DNA from: Carex sylvatica
Taxonomy: Eukaryota > Streptophyta > Magnoliopsida > Poales > Cyperaceae
DNA: 55,825 bases
NCBI GenBank assembly: GCA_964058845.1
Contig: CAXKVR010000459.1
Location: 1 to 55,825 of the forward strand
Direction of reading: 5' to 3'
Shown: piece after piece, positions 41,181 to 55,100 of the stretch
Position numbering within the stretch: the first letter of the stretch is position 1
Layout: every line of letters begins with the position of its first letter
Program-made: the position numbers and the translations under genes
The notes under the pieces: generated by a model
The model's database searches: none
Seen by the model: only the letters and a program-made list of their open reading frames with translations
Told to the model about the DNA's origin: nothing

Positions 41181-41959
41181 GATGATGCAGACTGGGACTT
41201 GTTGGATTACTAATACTTGTTATCCTATGTTTTGAGTTGTCTATTATTTTGTGTAGTTTTTGTGCAGTATTTTGGAACACATATAGATGTTTTGTACCTA
41301 AACAATTTGACTGAGTTTCAAGTACTTAAACTTCTTCTTTATGGTTTCTAATGGAAATTGGTGAATCATGAATCCACTATTCTTAAAAAAAATATTAATA
41401 ATAATAAATCTTTAATAGTCGCGTGAAATTAAATTATTTGCGTTTAAAGCAAATCCGACGATTTAAATTTGATATTGAATAAGACTGTTAAAAAACTTTT
41501 GCAAAAAAATTTCATCGCATCATCAATGATAGAGCCACATTGAATTAAGCACACATGCAACTGCCTAACTCTAAATTTTTAAAATTAAATATAAATTTGT
41601 GTATAATCAGACTATTGCCTACTCCAGAAATTTTTTTTCTATCCCTAAATAACCTACAGACTACAGTCTATATTGATTAATTCATATATAGTTGTCACAA
41701 ACTCACCAGTTATACTAGTAAATTTTTTGGACTACCTCAGATAAAAAGTCAGACTTCACTCCTGCATGCCCATTATATAAACAATTAAGTTGAATTCATA
41801 GAGATGGTAAATTAAATTCAAGTCTGATACGAGTGGTCAAAGAGTCTAGCTAGACGTTCAACATAATAGTTGATAATTAGGTCAACCAAATTAATTAAAA
41901 CGATTTGAAATAGACGAAGAATGTCATCTTAAAAATGAAAAACATTAAGGAGCGTGATA
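41181..41959. other. Intergenic DNA, nothing recognised
   Basis: AT-rich, no coding frame or terminal repeat that I can support. Confidence 0.4.
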
Positions 41960-43456
41960 ATTATACCTCAAATAAAATTTTTGAGCACGTCCCTCAAGTA
42001 GTTTAACCAAAAAAATTTCAAATGTTATCTATTCAAACATTTAAATATCTGTTTATAACATTTTACAATGCTACTCGCAAGCATTTAAACCTCTATTTGC
42101 AAGTATTAAAATTCTAAATCTGTATAGCTTTAACTTCTAACTACTTTTATCTTTAAGTCAAAACGGAAAGACTTCTAACTATTGATTTAGGGTTATATTT
42201 GATAAAATTTGGTACCACCATATGCTTCTGCTGGTTCGTATGAGAGTTAAAGGAACAATTGGAGTTGTTTTATTTATTGTCTTCTACTAATTTGGATTTG
42301 AGGTTCTATCTAATTAAGAAATCATTGTTAAATTTGTGAAATATTGCATATAAACTATGGAGTTGGAGAAGGCTTTGCTAATTTTTTGTTTCTTCTTTTT
42401 CATTTTTTATACATCAAATTGTATGCTGAAAATTAAAATGATATCTATTTTTTTTTATCAATGTATCCCGAGATGATGAATTCCATTATGGATTTCATAT
42501 AATTTTGTTTCTATGTAGACACCTAAAATTATTGCTAAGGCAGAAATTATAAGGGGTATTACATAGGGTTTTGACAATTTATTAAATTTTTTTGTTCTGC
42601 CCCTGATTTGGAACTTGTTTGGCAGTTGATTTAAGCTTATAAATGAAATGCATGGTATGATTGTATATAGTTACTTCATCAATATTGTTTATAAACTAAA
42701 TTGATTTAGGCAATCGCAAATGCATGGTATATATGATTCTATATAGTTACTTCACTGAACTCGTACTTTTGTTCCTTTTATATATGCTCAATCCATAAGC
42801 TACACTAAGGTAGCTAGCTGTTATATATATGTAGCTATGAACTTAATTTTCATTAAAATTAAGTTGATTATAATAAGTGAATCATTTGATTTTGCAACCC
42901 CATCTATATATATGTAAGTTTAACTTATATTATATTGATAACAAAGGCTTTGAGAGATGATTTTATTTATTTAAGTAAATTGAACTTTAAATGGCAGCCA
43001 ATTTTCATATTTATTGAAATAATTAAAAAAAGTATTTGCTACAAAATGACACATCCTCTCTGTTTCGGTTTGATGTGAGAATGCTAAAGTGATTATTATT
43101 GGAGGTTACTATAGGTTAATGTTTGATAGGTTAACATAAATTCAAATTATTTCAAAGTATTACAGTAGCGCCTTTTGCTTAGTTCTTTTGTTTGTTGCTA
43201 TCTCATATGTTGCTATCTCATAGAAAAAGAAGGTGTTGTTGGAAGAAGAAGGATCGCCGCGCCCTTCCTCTCCCGATCTTGATGACTAGATTGAGGTATG
43301 ATATTTGTTATTTTTATCACCATATTGTTATGCTACTTATAATGTAATTAGAATGTATGTTACTTATAAAAGTTGTATATGAATCAATCAAGTGTTGAAT
43401 TCTAATCAATCAAGTGTTGTACATAACATTATTGTTATATTTCACAAAATTTGCAG

Positions 43457-44083
43457 AAAAAATATGAGAGAGCTATGGTGGAGAAGTATGGACCGGATAA
43501 GGACACATGCCCCGCATACGATGGCGACCTCTGGTACTCTACGGACATTAATGATCAGAATATCAACGGTGATAACTATAGTCTCGTCGCTCTAGGTAAA
43601 AATAAACATTCTTTGAAATTTGAAATTTATTTTTAGTTTTGTCAGATAATACTAATTATCTTACTTTTAATGTTTCAGACAAGAAGAGAGACATGTTTCG
43701 CTCCGGTGGATCTAGCAGTGCTCAGTCGTATTCTTCACAGTCATATTCTTTTATGCTGCCAGCTCCGCAGCTCACAGATGAGTATATCGACATGATATCT
43801 TCTCGGGTACTTGATAGGATGGAGGCTTGCATCGAGGCTCGGGTGGAGGCTTGCATCGAGGCTCGGGTGGAGGCTCGATTCAGAGCTTCTACGGTACAAA
43901 ATTTAATATTTCAATATATTTTAATTGTAACTCTAAACTCTAAATCATAATTATCTAAAATAATTTTTTACAACTTTACAGGGAGGTTCGACCTCGCAGT
44001 CGGCCTCGATTCCCGCTCCTCAGGATGACGAGGATGATGACGAGGGGCAGTGGTCAGATGTTGGCGACGATGGTACTGCTTAG
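43457..44083 (+). pseudogene. 3' exons of a CACTA (En/Spm) element protein
   Basis: Exons 43457-43595, 43679-43893 and 43982-44083 join in frame with GT-AG sites. They encode KKYERAMVEKYGPDKDTCPA ..., a Ser/Gln-rich part, DEYIDMISSRVLDRME, a repeated EACIEARV unit and an acidic DDEDDDEGQWSDVGDDG end. This pattern is typical of the plant Ptta/En/Spm second protein (transposase-24-like). Upstream exons were not found, so it is treated as a 5'-truncated remnant. It reads toward the CACTA terminus at 44789. Confidence 0.6.
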
Positions 44084-44444
44084 TTTAGTAATTTATATCT
44101 TAGTTTGTGTTGATATTTTTGTTTTAGATGACACTTGACATTTAGATTAGTTGTTTATGGTACTTGATATTTAGATTATTTGTTTATGTTATGCGACATT
44201 TAGATTGATATATTACTTGACATTTCGATGTTTATGTTTGATTGATATATTATCAATTTTTCAATATTTATGTTTATATCTGCTTTTTATGTATCGATGT
44301 CTTGTATTATGTGTATGTATCTATGTATTGTATATATCGATGTTTATGTTTAAATTTATTTGTATGTTTATGTTGTATGTTGGTACGTGTCGTATCAATT
44401 ATTAAATGGTGCAAATTTAAATAATAATTTTTTTTCCAAAAACC

Positions 44445-44789
44445 CGACATAAGACTTTCTGCGATCGGTTTTGAAGTATCAGCTACCGTTTTTTCGTCGC
44501 AGTAACTTTTTTTTGACGTTAGCAAAATACTATCAGAGACCATTTTTTGAGTTTCAGCGACCGCCTTTTTAGTCACAGAAACTTTTTTCTGACGCCAGCA
44601 AAAAAAACAGCGACGGAAAAAAGTGGTCGCAGAAAAAATATCAGCGACCGGCTAATGTCATTCAGTGACCGGTGACGTCAGCATAAGAGTATATGCGGCA
44701 ATGCTTACAACGACCGGGCTTTCAGCGATCGGCGCACAAACTTTCTGCGATCAGAATTTTGGTCGCAGAAAGTGCTTTCTGCCGTAGTG
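44445..44789 (+). mobile_element. CACTA element 3' terminus with subterminal repeats
   Basis: The segment ends in gaaagtgctttctgccgtagtg, of which the complement starts CACTACGGCAGAAAGC, the diagnostic CACTA terminus. Before it, short repeats of cagcgaccg, ctttctgcgatc and tcgcagaaa occur many times in both orientations, as in CACTA subterminal regions. Confidence 0.85.
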
Positions 44790-45370
44790 AATAAAGCATA
44801 TAAACCTCATGTACAAAGAATTTAAACCTCAACAATAACATTTCAAAGTGTATAAACCTCAACAATAACATTGTATTTACAAAACTCGTGTACAAAGCAT
44901 ATAAACCTCATGTACAAAGCCTTGAAAATTTTAATAGTTGTAGCCTGAGATTTAAAAACTTAAAAATTTAAAGTGCTCATGAGTTTTACTTTAAAAAAAA
45001 TGACTTCAAAATGACTCAAAAGTATTTCTTCATAGATCTTATTTGAAAGATAAAATTAAATCGAAAACGTTCGTATTTTTAGATTCGTAAAATTCATCAC
45101 GGATCGTTGAAAAAATGAATTAGAATGATCAGAAAAAAATAAAAAAGAGTGGGTGAAAATAATATTTCATTGTTTGACTTGAAGATAAAAGTAGTTAAGA
45201 GTTAAAACTATATAAAATATACTTTCAGATAGATATTTAAATATTTGCGAGTAACATTTTAAAATGTTATAAACATAACTTTAAATATTTGAATATTAGC
45301 GCTGAAAATGAAAATTAGACAATATTGAAATTTTTTTTTCTATTAAACCACTTGGGGGATGCACTCGGAT

Positions 45371-47254
45371 ATGATGGCTCGGGGACTAGAATATTTCTCA
45401 AACATTAATTATATATATAATATATTTAATTCCGTTAATGGTTCGGATGTGAAAATGATAAAAATATTTTGCAGGCTGATATTTTCCGAATTTTTTTTTT
45501 TTTCCAACCAAACACTACCTAAAACTCTAATATTACAGTATATATTCATACTGGATTGGTTAAGACTTGAAGAATCTTTTATCTTATCTGCGTTTCCTAC
45601 TAATTAACTAACTAAAAGGGGTTTCCCAGCAAAACGTCGTTTGTATCCTCAAGAAAGCGAAGAATATACTTCTCCATTGACATTAGAAAAAACTAAAAAT
45701 GATTAGGTTACCAAGTTATATATAATAATTAGTTGACCAGCTTTCGCCTTAATTGCATTCTTTTGCCTAGCCCCTAGCTAAGCCTGAATTCACATCTTCT
45801 CCAATACCTGATAAGGGAATGTTTTATAATTACTGGATCGGAACCACTCTTTTTAACTTGGCATGAATCTCAAAGCACAAAAATACTGCCCCCTATTGTG
45901 ATTTGAATCTCAAATCGGTTGAGATTTAATCTCAAACTGTAAAATAAAAGTGATCCTCTACAATATCGGAGAGGATACAGATTCGCTAAGCCTGATCCTT
46001 CGCTAAGCCTGATCCCTTGAGCCTTCAACGAAATATTAATTAATTAATGTGGTTGCCAAATACGTACGTACTGTGCCTTCAACGATATATTAATTAATTA
46101 ATTAATTATATTTTTTATAACAAAACGCAAGTATTTTTTTTTTTTTCTTTTTCTTTTTGTCCATAGATCCCAATGGGAATTATACAAAATTTTAGCAATG
46201 TGGAATTTTAGCCCGTGACCAACAACAATCATTAGGTTGCGTAAAATTTTAGGTGGTGGACTAGATTCGGTTTTGGTTCCATTAATTTGTAAAAGCAGTG
46301 GTGCTTATATTTAGTGAATAATTTTTGTTAAATGGCGTTAATATGGTAATGATGTGGCAGAAGAAAACATAACATAACATAACATAACATAATTAACGGG
46401 GAACTGATGTTAAATAAATGCTGTTATGAATTTTTTTAGGCTCGATCATTAATTAATTCTTATGCGAAATTAAGTGGTGTTGACTAAAAATAATAAATAT
46501 CTATATATATTTGGAAAGAAAATGCTTGGCCTTGGATTGTAACAGTTAGACGGACCTGCTCCACACCTTTCTTTTCCTTTCCTTTCCTTTCCAAGCAACA
46601 AATTTAATTTGTTTATGCTCCATATACACCTGACCTGCATGCTCAAAAAGCGAATATATATATATAATTAAAGACTATTTTTATTTTATATGGATATATA
46701 TATTCTTCCCTGTGGTGACTACACGTGGACGTAGAATGCTCAAATAAAAGGGAATTATATATATTTGGTAATTTTGAGGCCATAAACTACGTACTGCTGG
46801 AATGAAGTTGCCAAAAAGCATATATATATATATATATATATATAGTCTATGAACTCACAAAACTTGCATCTATCTATATATATATCTCAAGTACACACCA
46901 CAAACACAACGCATGCACCCAAAAAAAGAAGGAAAAGAGATGCTATATATTATATTATATACCAGATACTATATATATAATTTCATGTCTGTCTGGGATA
47001 AGGGGCTGGATTGATTCCCTTCGCTGCCCAACAACATGCACTTAATTAATAAGGGGCCTTAATTATATATATACATATGTGGAGTCGTTGAATATGAGAA
47101 TCGAATAGAAATTTAATATATTAATTAATTAATAATCATTCCACTACTTAATTGAGTCCCTCTGGTTTTTAAAAACTCGCTATATATTTTGAAAGAACTA
47201 ATCGGTGACGCTCTCACACTAAAAAAAGATAGTGGTTTAGATATGCTTTTGGGC

Positions 47255-47295
<41 letters not shown>

Positions 47296-47744
47296 TTAAC
47301 AAATAGTTGTACCGTGAGGGCCGGGCCGGGGTGATGATTTTCATCGATGGATCACAAACACACAAGAGGAAGTTAAGAAAAAGTTTGAATCGAACAACAA
47401 CAATAGAACAAGTTAGAAGCTGGCAAGAGTCAGGAAATAACATTTTGTCATTCTCTATGTAATGTAACACATATTTTTTATTCCCAGCTTCCATGCTCCA
47501 AAGCTCTTTGTTGTTGTTGTTATTATTATTATTATTTTTGTGAGGAAAAAAAAAAACACAACAACAACTTTTACAATCAGACGGTCCATATCTATTAACT
47601 CAAAAGAGAATTTTCCTTTTGAGTTAATGCAGGCGATGCGGACTCGGTTGGGTCATGGATGGAATAACTAAACTTGCAACTATCTATCTATAGACTATAG
47701 TCTATAGTCTATAGGTGTTATGTTAATGTTAAGCTATACTCGGT
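45371..47744. other. Intergenic DNA with simple repeats
   Basis: No gene seen. It holds a short direct repeat (ttcgctaagcctgatcc twice near 45985-46020), an (ATAAC)n run at about 46366-46392, CTTTC units near 46570-46592, and (TA)n tracts at 46820-46845 and 47259-47290. Confidence 0.5.
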
Positions 47745-47753
47745 GGGGTGGAG

Positions 47754-48713
47754 GAATTTTTTTCATAAATCATAATTAATAAATTAAAAATTAGAAAACC
47801 AATATATTTTTTTTTTTTTTTTGAAAAACCATAAGGACCGAACAGTCTGTTCAGTCTCTAAAATTCTCTTTTTTCAGACCGAATGGATCATTCGGTCTCA
47901 ACGTTTTTTTTCATCTGCGGCCACAGAAGATCCTTTTCTGCATTTTTTTTCGCTCGGTCTCCCTGTTTTTTTTTTTTTTAACCCGACTCCTCTTCTCCCT
48001 TTTTTGTGTCGCACTTCTCTATTTTTTTTCCTTCCTTCATTCTTCCTCTTACTTTCTTCCTAATTCAATTTTTTTTTTGACTGAAGAAATAATTTCAACG
48101 TAAAGATAAAGTAAACTTTTTAATTTTTCTAAATAAATAATTATTAGTAGTTTGACTGAACAAGTGTTATTATTGGCCCGATAATTTTAATTGGAGATCA
48201 AATTAGGGATATGGTCTCCATGTTTTTTTATAATATAAATATCCATCTTCCTCCTTCCTCCAACAGACGATTGATTTCTTCTTCTCAAAAATAAAAGAAT
48301 TAAATACATACCTAACGAAACTTGTAGATCTGAAGCTCTTCTTGTTCTCCTTTTAAAATTATATAAACATATGTAATTATAATAGAAATTACATAAGTTT
48401 TGAGAGTTCAAAACAAAAAATTGAGTGAGGAAGAAAGTAAGAGGAAGAATGAAGGAAGAAAAAAAATTAGGAAGTGCGACGCTGGAAAAGAGAGAAAAGG
48501 AGTTTGGTTAAAAAAATTAAACAAGAAGAGATCTTCTGTGGCGACAGATGAAAAAAAAAATGTTGAGACCAAATAGTCTGTTCGGTCTGGAAAAAGGAAA
48601 TTTTGGAGACCGAACGGACCGTTCGGTCCTTATGGTTTTTCAAAAAAAAAAAAAAGCAATCATATTGGTTTTCTAATTTTTGATTTATTAATTATGGTTT
48701 ATGAAAAAAATTC
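47754..48713. mobile_element. Mutator-type foldback MITE, 960 bp, perfect 9-bp TSD
   Basis: Arms of about 320 bp (47754-48075 and 48412-48713) are inverted copies beginning gaatttttttcataaa. The 9-mer GGGGTGGAG flanks both sides (47745-47753 and 48714-48722). Each arm carries near-palindromes of the type gaccgaacggaccgttcggt. The 330-bp centre is AT-rich with no clear gene. Confidence 0.9.
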
Positions 48714-48722
48714 GGGGTGGAG

Positions 48723-49177
48723 TTGGTGTAGGGAATACTATAGGGATAGGATAGCCTGTTCTGTTCTGTTCTGTTCGTTTATATATTAGAATTTAGAAAC
48801 AGTGGCCAGGCCAGGCCAGGATTATAAAGGTCGCTGCATGACATTCTGGCCCGTATCGTCAACCGCAGGCCTTTTTTTCTCACATAACAACCCGCATGTA
48901 ATTACATGTATTGTAGCCCACAAAAGCCCAGCCCAAATAAAGGAGCAGATAGATCAAAGAAAAGTAAACCCTCGATGAAAAAGAACCGACTACCGATTAG
49001 CGATTAGCCATTAGCGAAGCTTGCTGCTTTCTCTTAAAATATCTCTCTCTCTCTCTCTGCCTATTTCCTGTTGAAACAAAAACAACCGCTTCTGTTAAAA
49101 TTTTAGAAAAAGGGAGAGTTAAATTAGGTTTGTAGCTTTGTTCAATTCCACGACTGAACTGAAAGGAAAGGAAAGGC
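48723..49177 (+). promoter_or_regulatory. Upstream region of the cap methyltransferase gene
   Basis: Includes CTGTT and GGCCA short repeats near 48755-48820 and a (CT)n stretch at about 49041-49058, typical of plant 5' UTRs. Neither TATA box nor start site was identified with confidence. Confidence 0.4.
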
Positions 49178-52100
49178 ATGAAGAGGGGATACAATGAATC
49201 GACATCAACCTCCTTCGGCCCGCCTAAATCCAGACCTCGATTGAATTCTTTTGGTATTTCAATCAAAACCTCAATTTAATTTTTGCTCTAAAACTTAAAT
49301 TTCTTACTTGCCAACTCTCACTCTGGAAGGATATGATATGATGTGCTTAAATTAGGTGATTCCCATTATGAAGAGGATGAGAGCAGTAGAAATGCAAGGA
49401 AAGTAGCAGACCACTACAGTGCCAGATCCAATCAGACTCTTGAACAGAGAGAAGCTAGTCCCATTATTCATTTAAAGAAGCTCAACAACTGGGTACTCTC
49501 TCTCTTTACTCAAATTACCTTCTACTTTCACCTCACCTACTTACAACCATTTTTCATGTTCCAGTAAAGAAATAAGTCAATATGCTACTACCTCTAGATA
49601 TGCTTTCTGAACGAATCCTAATTTAATTTAAACCTGACACACAGATTGTTTCTGTTCACATTTTACTAGATTAAGAGTGTTCTAATTCAGCTATATGCAC
49701 GTCCCGGAGATGCAGTCCTTGATCTTGCTTGTGGCAAGGTTTGTATTTTCTACATTAAACTTGGCTCTTTCTTAGTAAGTATGCTCACTTGTAACAATAG
49801 AATGTCATCAAGCTTTTACTGTCACTATCAATATCAATATCAATATCAATGCATGTTTAGCCGCACTTATGCTGCAATCATTGCTTTGTAGGGAGGTGAT
49901 CTTATTAAATGGGACAAAGCCAGAATTGGATATTATGTTGGTATTGACATTGCCGAAGGATCAGTATGTCTACTTCTACCTAAATTTTTTATTTAAGCAA
50001 TTCAACATGCTTCTTTGGACTCAAATGTGAATGCTTATTTTTTTAGATAAAGGATTGTAGAACAAGGTACAACGGCGATGCCGACCAGCAACAGAAAAGG
50101 AAGAAATTTAGCTTTCCGGCTCGCCTTATATGTGCAGATTGCTATGATGTAATTGTTAAATTTTGTTATATTTGTCAAGTTTTCCAGGGTATTTAAGTTA
50201 ACTATAGGTAATGAATGCACGCTATGATTGTCACCAACCAAATAGTGTACAAAAAGAGAAAAAAAGAGGCCGAAGCTGTCTGGTATCATAGTGGCTCACT
50301 TAATACACGTACTAATTTGCTTGCATTATATCTTTTGCATGAGGCCTCTTTTTCCTCTATAGTAATTTTTTTTTTAAAATAAAATTAGGTTAGGCTGGAT
50401 CAATACCTGGATGATGACGCCCCTTTTGACATATGTAGCTGTCAGGTACGTATCTTAATTACTTGCATGGTAACCAACCTTAATTTCTTTGGGGAATGAA
50501 TTTTGTCTCTAGATTCACGAGTGTTGTCCTTTCTAGAAAGTCTGTTTAAATTCAAAATGAATTATTCTGAGAAAGGATGACTTGTTGTTTCTTTATGCAA
50601 TATGGTTTTAATTTTTTTTTTTATATTTGTTTGTAGGTCTATTTTCTATAGAGAAAAGTCTAATTATTTCATGAACTAGTGCTCTTGGTTCAAATAAGCC
50701 CTTAATTTTTTTTTCCGGTTCAAACAAGCTCTGTAAACCATTGATTTTGGTTCAATCAACCCCTTCCTTAGTTTCCTTGGGGAATGAATTTTGTCTCTAG
50801 ATTCATGAGTGTTGGGTTTTCTAGAAAGTCTGTTTAAATTAAAATGAATTATTCTGAGAAAGCATATTTCGTTTCTTTATACAATATGGTTTTCAGTTTT
50901 TTTTTTTTTAAATTTGTATGCAGTTCTATTTTCATCAGATAAAAGTCTATAATTAGTCCATGAACTAGTGCTCTTGGTTGAAATAAGCCCTTATTTTTTA
51001 TTTTCTGAGTCAAACGGCATCGTAATCCTTTAATTTTGGTTCAATCAACCCCTTCTGTCTATTTCTTCTATTAAATCACTCACGGTGTGACATCTCCTTC
51101 TCCCTCCTTTCTTCTTTTGTGCTGGTCCTCATGAGCAGTGCTGGAAATGCTTTATACTGCTGGCTTGAACACTGCCACTGCTGCAATGGAACTTCTTGTC
51201 TTCAACTTCTCTTGCCATTTTCTTTTCTGGAGTATTGCCTAGGCTTTAGATGAAGTGAATCTCATCCCTCTTTTCAAGCATCGTAATACGCCAGAAAAAC
51301 ATATTAATGATAAAAAGCACGGTCAATTAGACTTAGTGAAAATCATGTGTCGATTGGAATATTTAAGACTGAATTAATTGGTTTATTCTTGTGTGTCTAG
51401 AGTTTGATTTTTAATGTTAAAACATGGGAAAGAAAAACAAAGGAGAAAAAAATGATGCACTGTCAACTTAATAATCAAGATTTGTGATATTGAGAAATAA
51501 TCACTGTTAAATTTTTTCGACGAACATGTCAGTGCAAAGCAATACAGTACAAAAATTTGAGAAACTTTAAATTAAATTGATTAGATACTTAAGCGACAGA
51601 TCAGTCATTTTGCCTGAACTAGATTTAAGCCTTCCTTGGTAGCTAATATACTCATATTGATCTAAATTGATCTAAAATCAACAAAAAGCTACCCTGAATT
51701 ACTAGTCATATTTTTCTACAAACATGTAAATGCAAATAAAATAGCACAGACTGTAGAAAATCTTCAGATCAAATTGATTAGGTTCTGAAGCGATGGATCA
51801 GTAATTTTTCCTGACCCTAGATTTAAGCCTTCACAAGTAGGGTAGCTAATACAATCAAATTGATCTAAAATCAACAATGAACTAACCTGAATCACTACAA
51901 ACATGTCAATGCAAACAAATTGATTTGCCTGACCCTAGATTTAAGCCTCTATAGGTAGCTAATGCAAACAAAATGATCTAAATTGAGCTAAATTCCACAA
52001 GGAACTAATCCAACTAGCAGTCATCTCAAAAAATCTAATATTATCAAATTGAAAATAACCGACGGGACAAATTAGAGCAAGAAGCTGGATAATAAGTGTA

Positions 52101-55100
52101 AACAATATTGCTGTCAGTGGAGGACCTTTGAGTCAAAACTTCTCCGAGAATTAATTTAGTCAGAAAATAACGGCAGAAAGAAGATGAGGTGACGATCGAT
52201 TGGAAAAAGAGATGAAACTGGAGTGATGGGAGAATATTGTTACAAAATAGATAGCTTTTAAAAGGAGTACTATCTTTGACCATTAAGTAGGGAAAAATAA
52301 ATCAATAGGGTAGAAGAGGAAAAAGTATAATAGAATGCTGCCTTTTTCATGAACTGAATGTTAGTTCTCTATTCCCTGGACTATAAAATTCCCAATTGTT
52401 TCTGTCAAGAGATGGTCAGTGGCTATGGAGATGCATGCGGCATGGCAGACAATTAAATTATTAGATGCTAGAGAGAGAAGAGGGGGAAAGAGAAGAAGAG
52501 ATGAACCTAGGGGGAGGGGGTTTTGTTATGCAGTGGTGACGCACCACTGAAGAGAGAAGAGAAGAGAAAGCGGTGCCAAAAAGAGAAAAGTAGGGAGGAA
52601 GGGAGAGAGAGGTTGGATTGAACCGAACTTCATAGTTCAGGGTGCTGTTTGAACCATTTTATTTTATTAAAGGCTCATCAGAACCAAAAGCCATAGTTCA
52701 AGGACCAATAACATACTTTTCTTTTTTTGGAAAATTTTGTTTTAATATGGAACTTAGAATGCAAAAATCTTTCTGAAACACTTGGTGAAATACTTGTTGG
52801 TTCTAATATCAGCAAGGATATATTTAAGAAAAACAACCAATTGTAGTGAAGCCCAAATGCCTATGGGGTCACTTAGACTGGGGATTCATGTGCAGGACCA
52901 ATATCACCTCTCCTTACAAAGTACATTTTGTACATGTAGTTTGCTTTACACTACTCATGGTCGAATGAGGCACGTGCGAGGCAGGCTTTAGCAAACATAT
53001 CGGCCTTGCTCCGACCAGGTGGCACCTTTGTTGGCACCATGCCCGATGCAAATGTTATTATCAAAAAACTGAGGGAAGGTAAATAAGAATACAACCCTTT
53101 CACATCAGTACAGTTTTGTAGTCGCACTATATATCAATTTATCCTCTTGTTCCAATGATTTCATCAAACCCAAATTATATGATGGGAGCTTCACCGCGTC
53201 ATATAATAATAGCTTGGCAATTGCTGATTATACCTATATGCTGCTTTGGGCCAAGGAACAAGCAGAAACTGACATGTATTGTGTTGTAGCTGAAGGATTG
53301 GAGTTTGGGAATAGTGTCTACTCGGTGAGTTTTGATGAAGAGTATCAGCAGAAGGTGATAACTCTAATATACGTTGAATCAATTTACAGCTTAATTCCTA
53401 TTTGTGAGATAAATAATAAGCTCTGTATTTTTGCTTCTTAGAGGTTTTCATCCTCAAATCCTTTCGGCATTAAGTACAAGTTCCATCTAGAGGTAAATAA
53501 ACTTTAATAAATTTACTATTGTCTTTAATTATATGACATGGCTTTCATGAAGCTTTTAATGAACACAGGATGCTGTTGACTGCCCAGAGTGGATTGTTCC
53601 TTTTCATGTTTTCAAAGCCCTTGCTGAGGAGGTAACAAATAAAAAATGATAAAATCTGTACTTGTGGTATCATAATAAGGTTAATTTTAAGTAGTCAATT
53701 TTTTTTTATCTTATTTTTCAACAATGGACAGTATGATCTAGAGCTTGTTATGATGAAGAACTTCCATGAATTTGTAAACGAGTATCTGAGAAAATCAGAA
53801 TTTACAGAGCTTATGCGTAGGCTTGGTGCTTTGGGAGATGGCAGGCAAGATCAGAGTGAGTGAGCTATTTTGCAATCTAGTTTTTGCTGGTATTTAAAGG
53901 CTGTGATGTTTTTCACCTTTTGCAATTACACCCAATGTGCAAACAACACCTATTTTTTATTAGTTGTGACGGTCTACAATATCTATCCAGTCTTCACCTA
54001 TTAATAGTTTGGTTTGTTTCTTTGACTAGTCACCTTTACATATTTATGCTTGGATGAAAAAGTGAGAACTGAAAATTGTTGGGTTTTTCAATGTTCTATG
54101 TAAAGGGTTTTAGTTGAAGAAAGGGGACCTTCAAAGCAGCATATAGCATTCTGTAGCATATTTGCTCTAGACCACTTGTTCTATTTGCACATAATAATAG
54201 TAAAAATTTAGGAACACAGTAAAAGTTTCTAATGTTTAATTTTATTTTATGGTACCATAAGAATGTCATACCAGTGTTTAACATAATACCAGGTTCTGAG
54301 TATTATTACAAATCACACTAAATTGAAAAAGGTTGTGGTGACACAACAATGAGTCTACCTCATACTTTATTGTGCTGCAAGTTTGGTGGTGCTTTTTGAA
54401 TCATCAATCAGTTGTCTGTGTGTTATGCGAAGGAGCCCTTCTTGTAATTTATTTTAGTCATTTTATACTAATTAATTACATTTCAGGCACACTGACACAG
54501 GATGAGTGGGATGTGGCCTATCTTTACTTGGCATACGTCCTGAGAAAGGTATCTTGTAATGTTTTGAAATTTTAACTGTTTTCCTGTGTTTCCATGCACG
54601 AATACACCGTTAGTGCGGCTCTGCATCTGCTGTCGTAAAAGTGATAACACTTGCTGCCATTATTGCATGCGGGTTGTCCGTCCAATATCATGGTGTAGTT
54701 ATGGCCTTTTATTTTGGTCGAGCTGCCATCACTTTTATGGATTTAAATTAGGGGTGCAAATAGATCAGATATTATCTGTCCGTATCCAGATCCGTATTTG
54801 AATTTTTGTGGATTCGGATATGGATAGTTTGCGGATATTGATGTGGATACGGTTTTGCTTTTGGAAATGTATACGGATAATTATCCGTGTCCATATTTTT
54901 TTGTTCGCTTGTTTTAGAATCATATATGGTTAGAGAGAAATATTTTTTTAATTGGTATTTATTGATTAAAAATATGATGTTGGTGATTAAATTTTGTTAA
55001 CAAGATATATATTTTGTAATGACATAACAAGTTTAACATGGGAAAAATATTATTTTGTTCACCATAATGATTGAATGTCCGAAATATATATGTATTTTAT

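Larger units (their letters stand above)
41960..45370. mobile_element. Long-TIR (Mutator-like) element with nested CACTA sequence
   Basis: About 41983-42175 and 45155-45370 are inverted copies of about 200 bp: tataacattttacaatgcta / tataacattttaaaatgtta, actcgcaa, and ttctaactacttttatcttt against ttcttaact-type sequence, ending gagcacgtccctcaagtagt / gagtgcatcccccaagtggt. Such long arms fit Mutator. The exact ends and target duplication were not resolved. The interior holds the CACTA fragment at 43457-44789. Confidence 0.55.

Noticed and set aside
42803..42818. cactaaggtagctagc as a left CACTA end
   Set aside because: Partial match (about 12 of 16) to the right terminus, no subterminal repeats behind it and no matching 3-bp flank (cta versus aat).
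44205..44424. Two overlapping 60-66 aa hydrophobic frames
   Set aside because: T-rich low-complexity sequence between the CACTA exons and terminus; Phe/Leu/Tyr/Cys bias is a composition effect.
47237..47494. 85-aa frame containing a YIYIYI run
   Set aside because: Created by the (TA)n microsatellite; no supporting domain or splice context.
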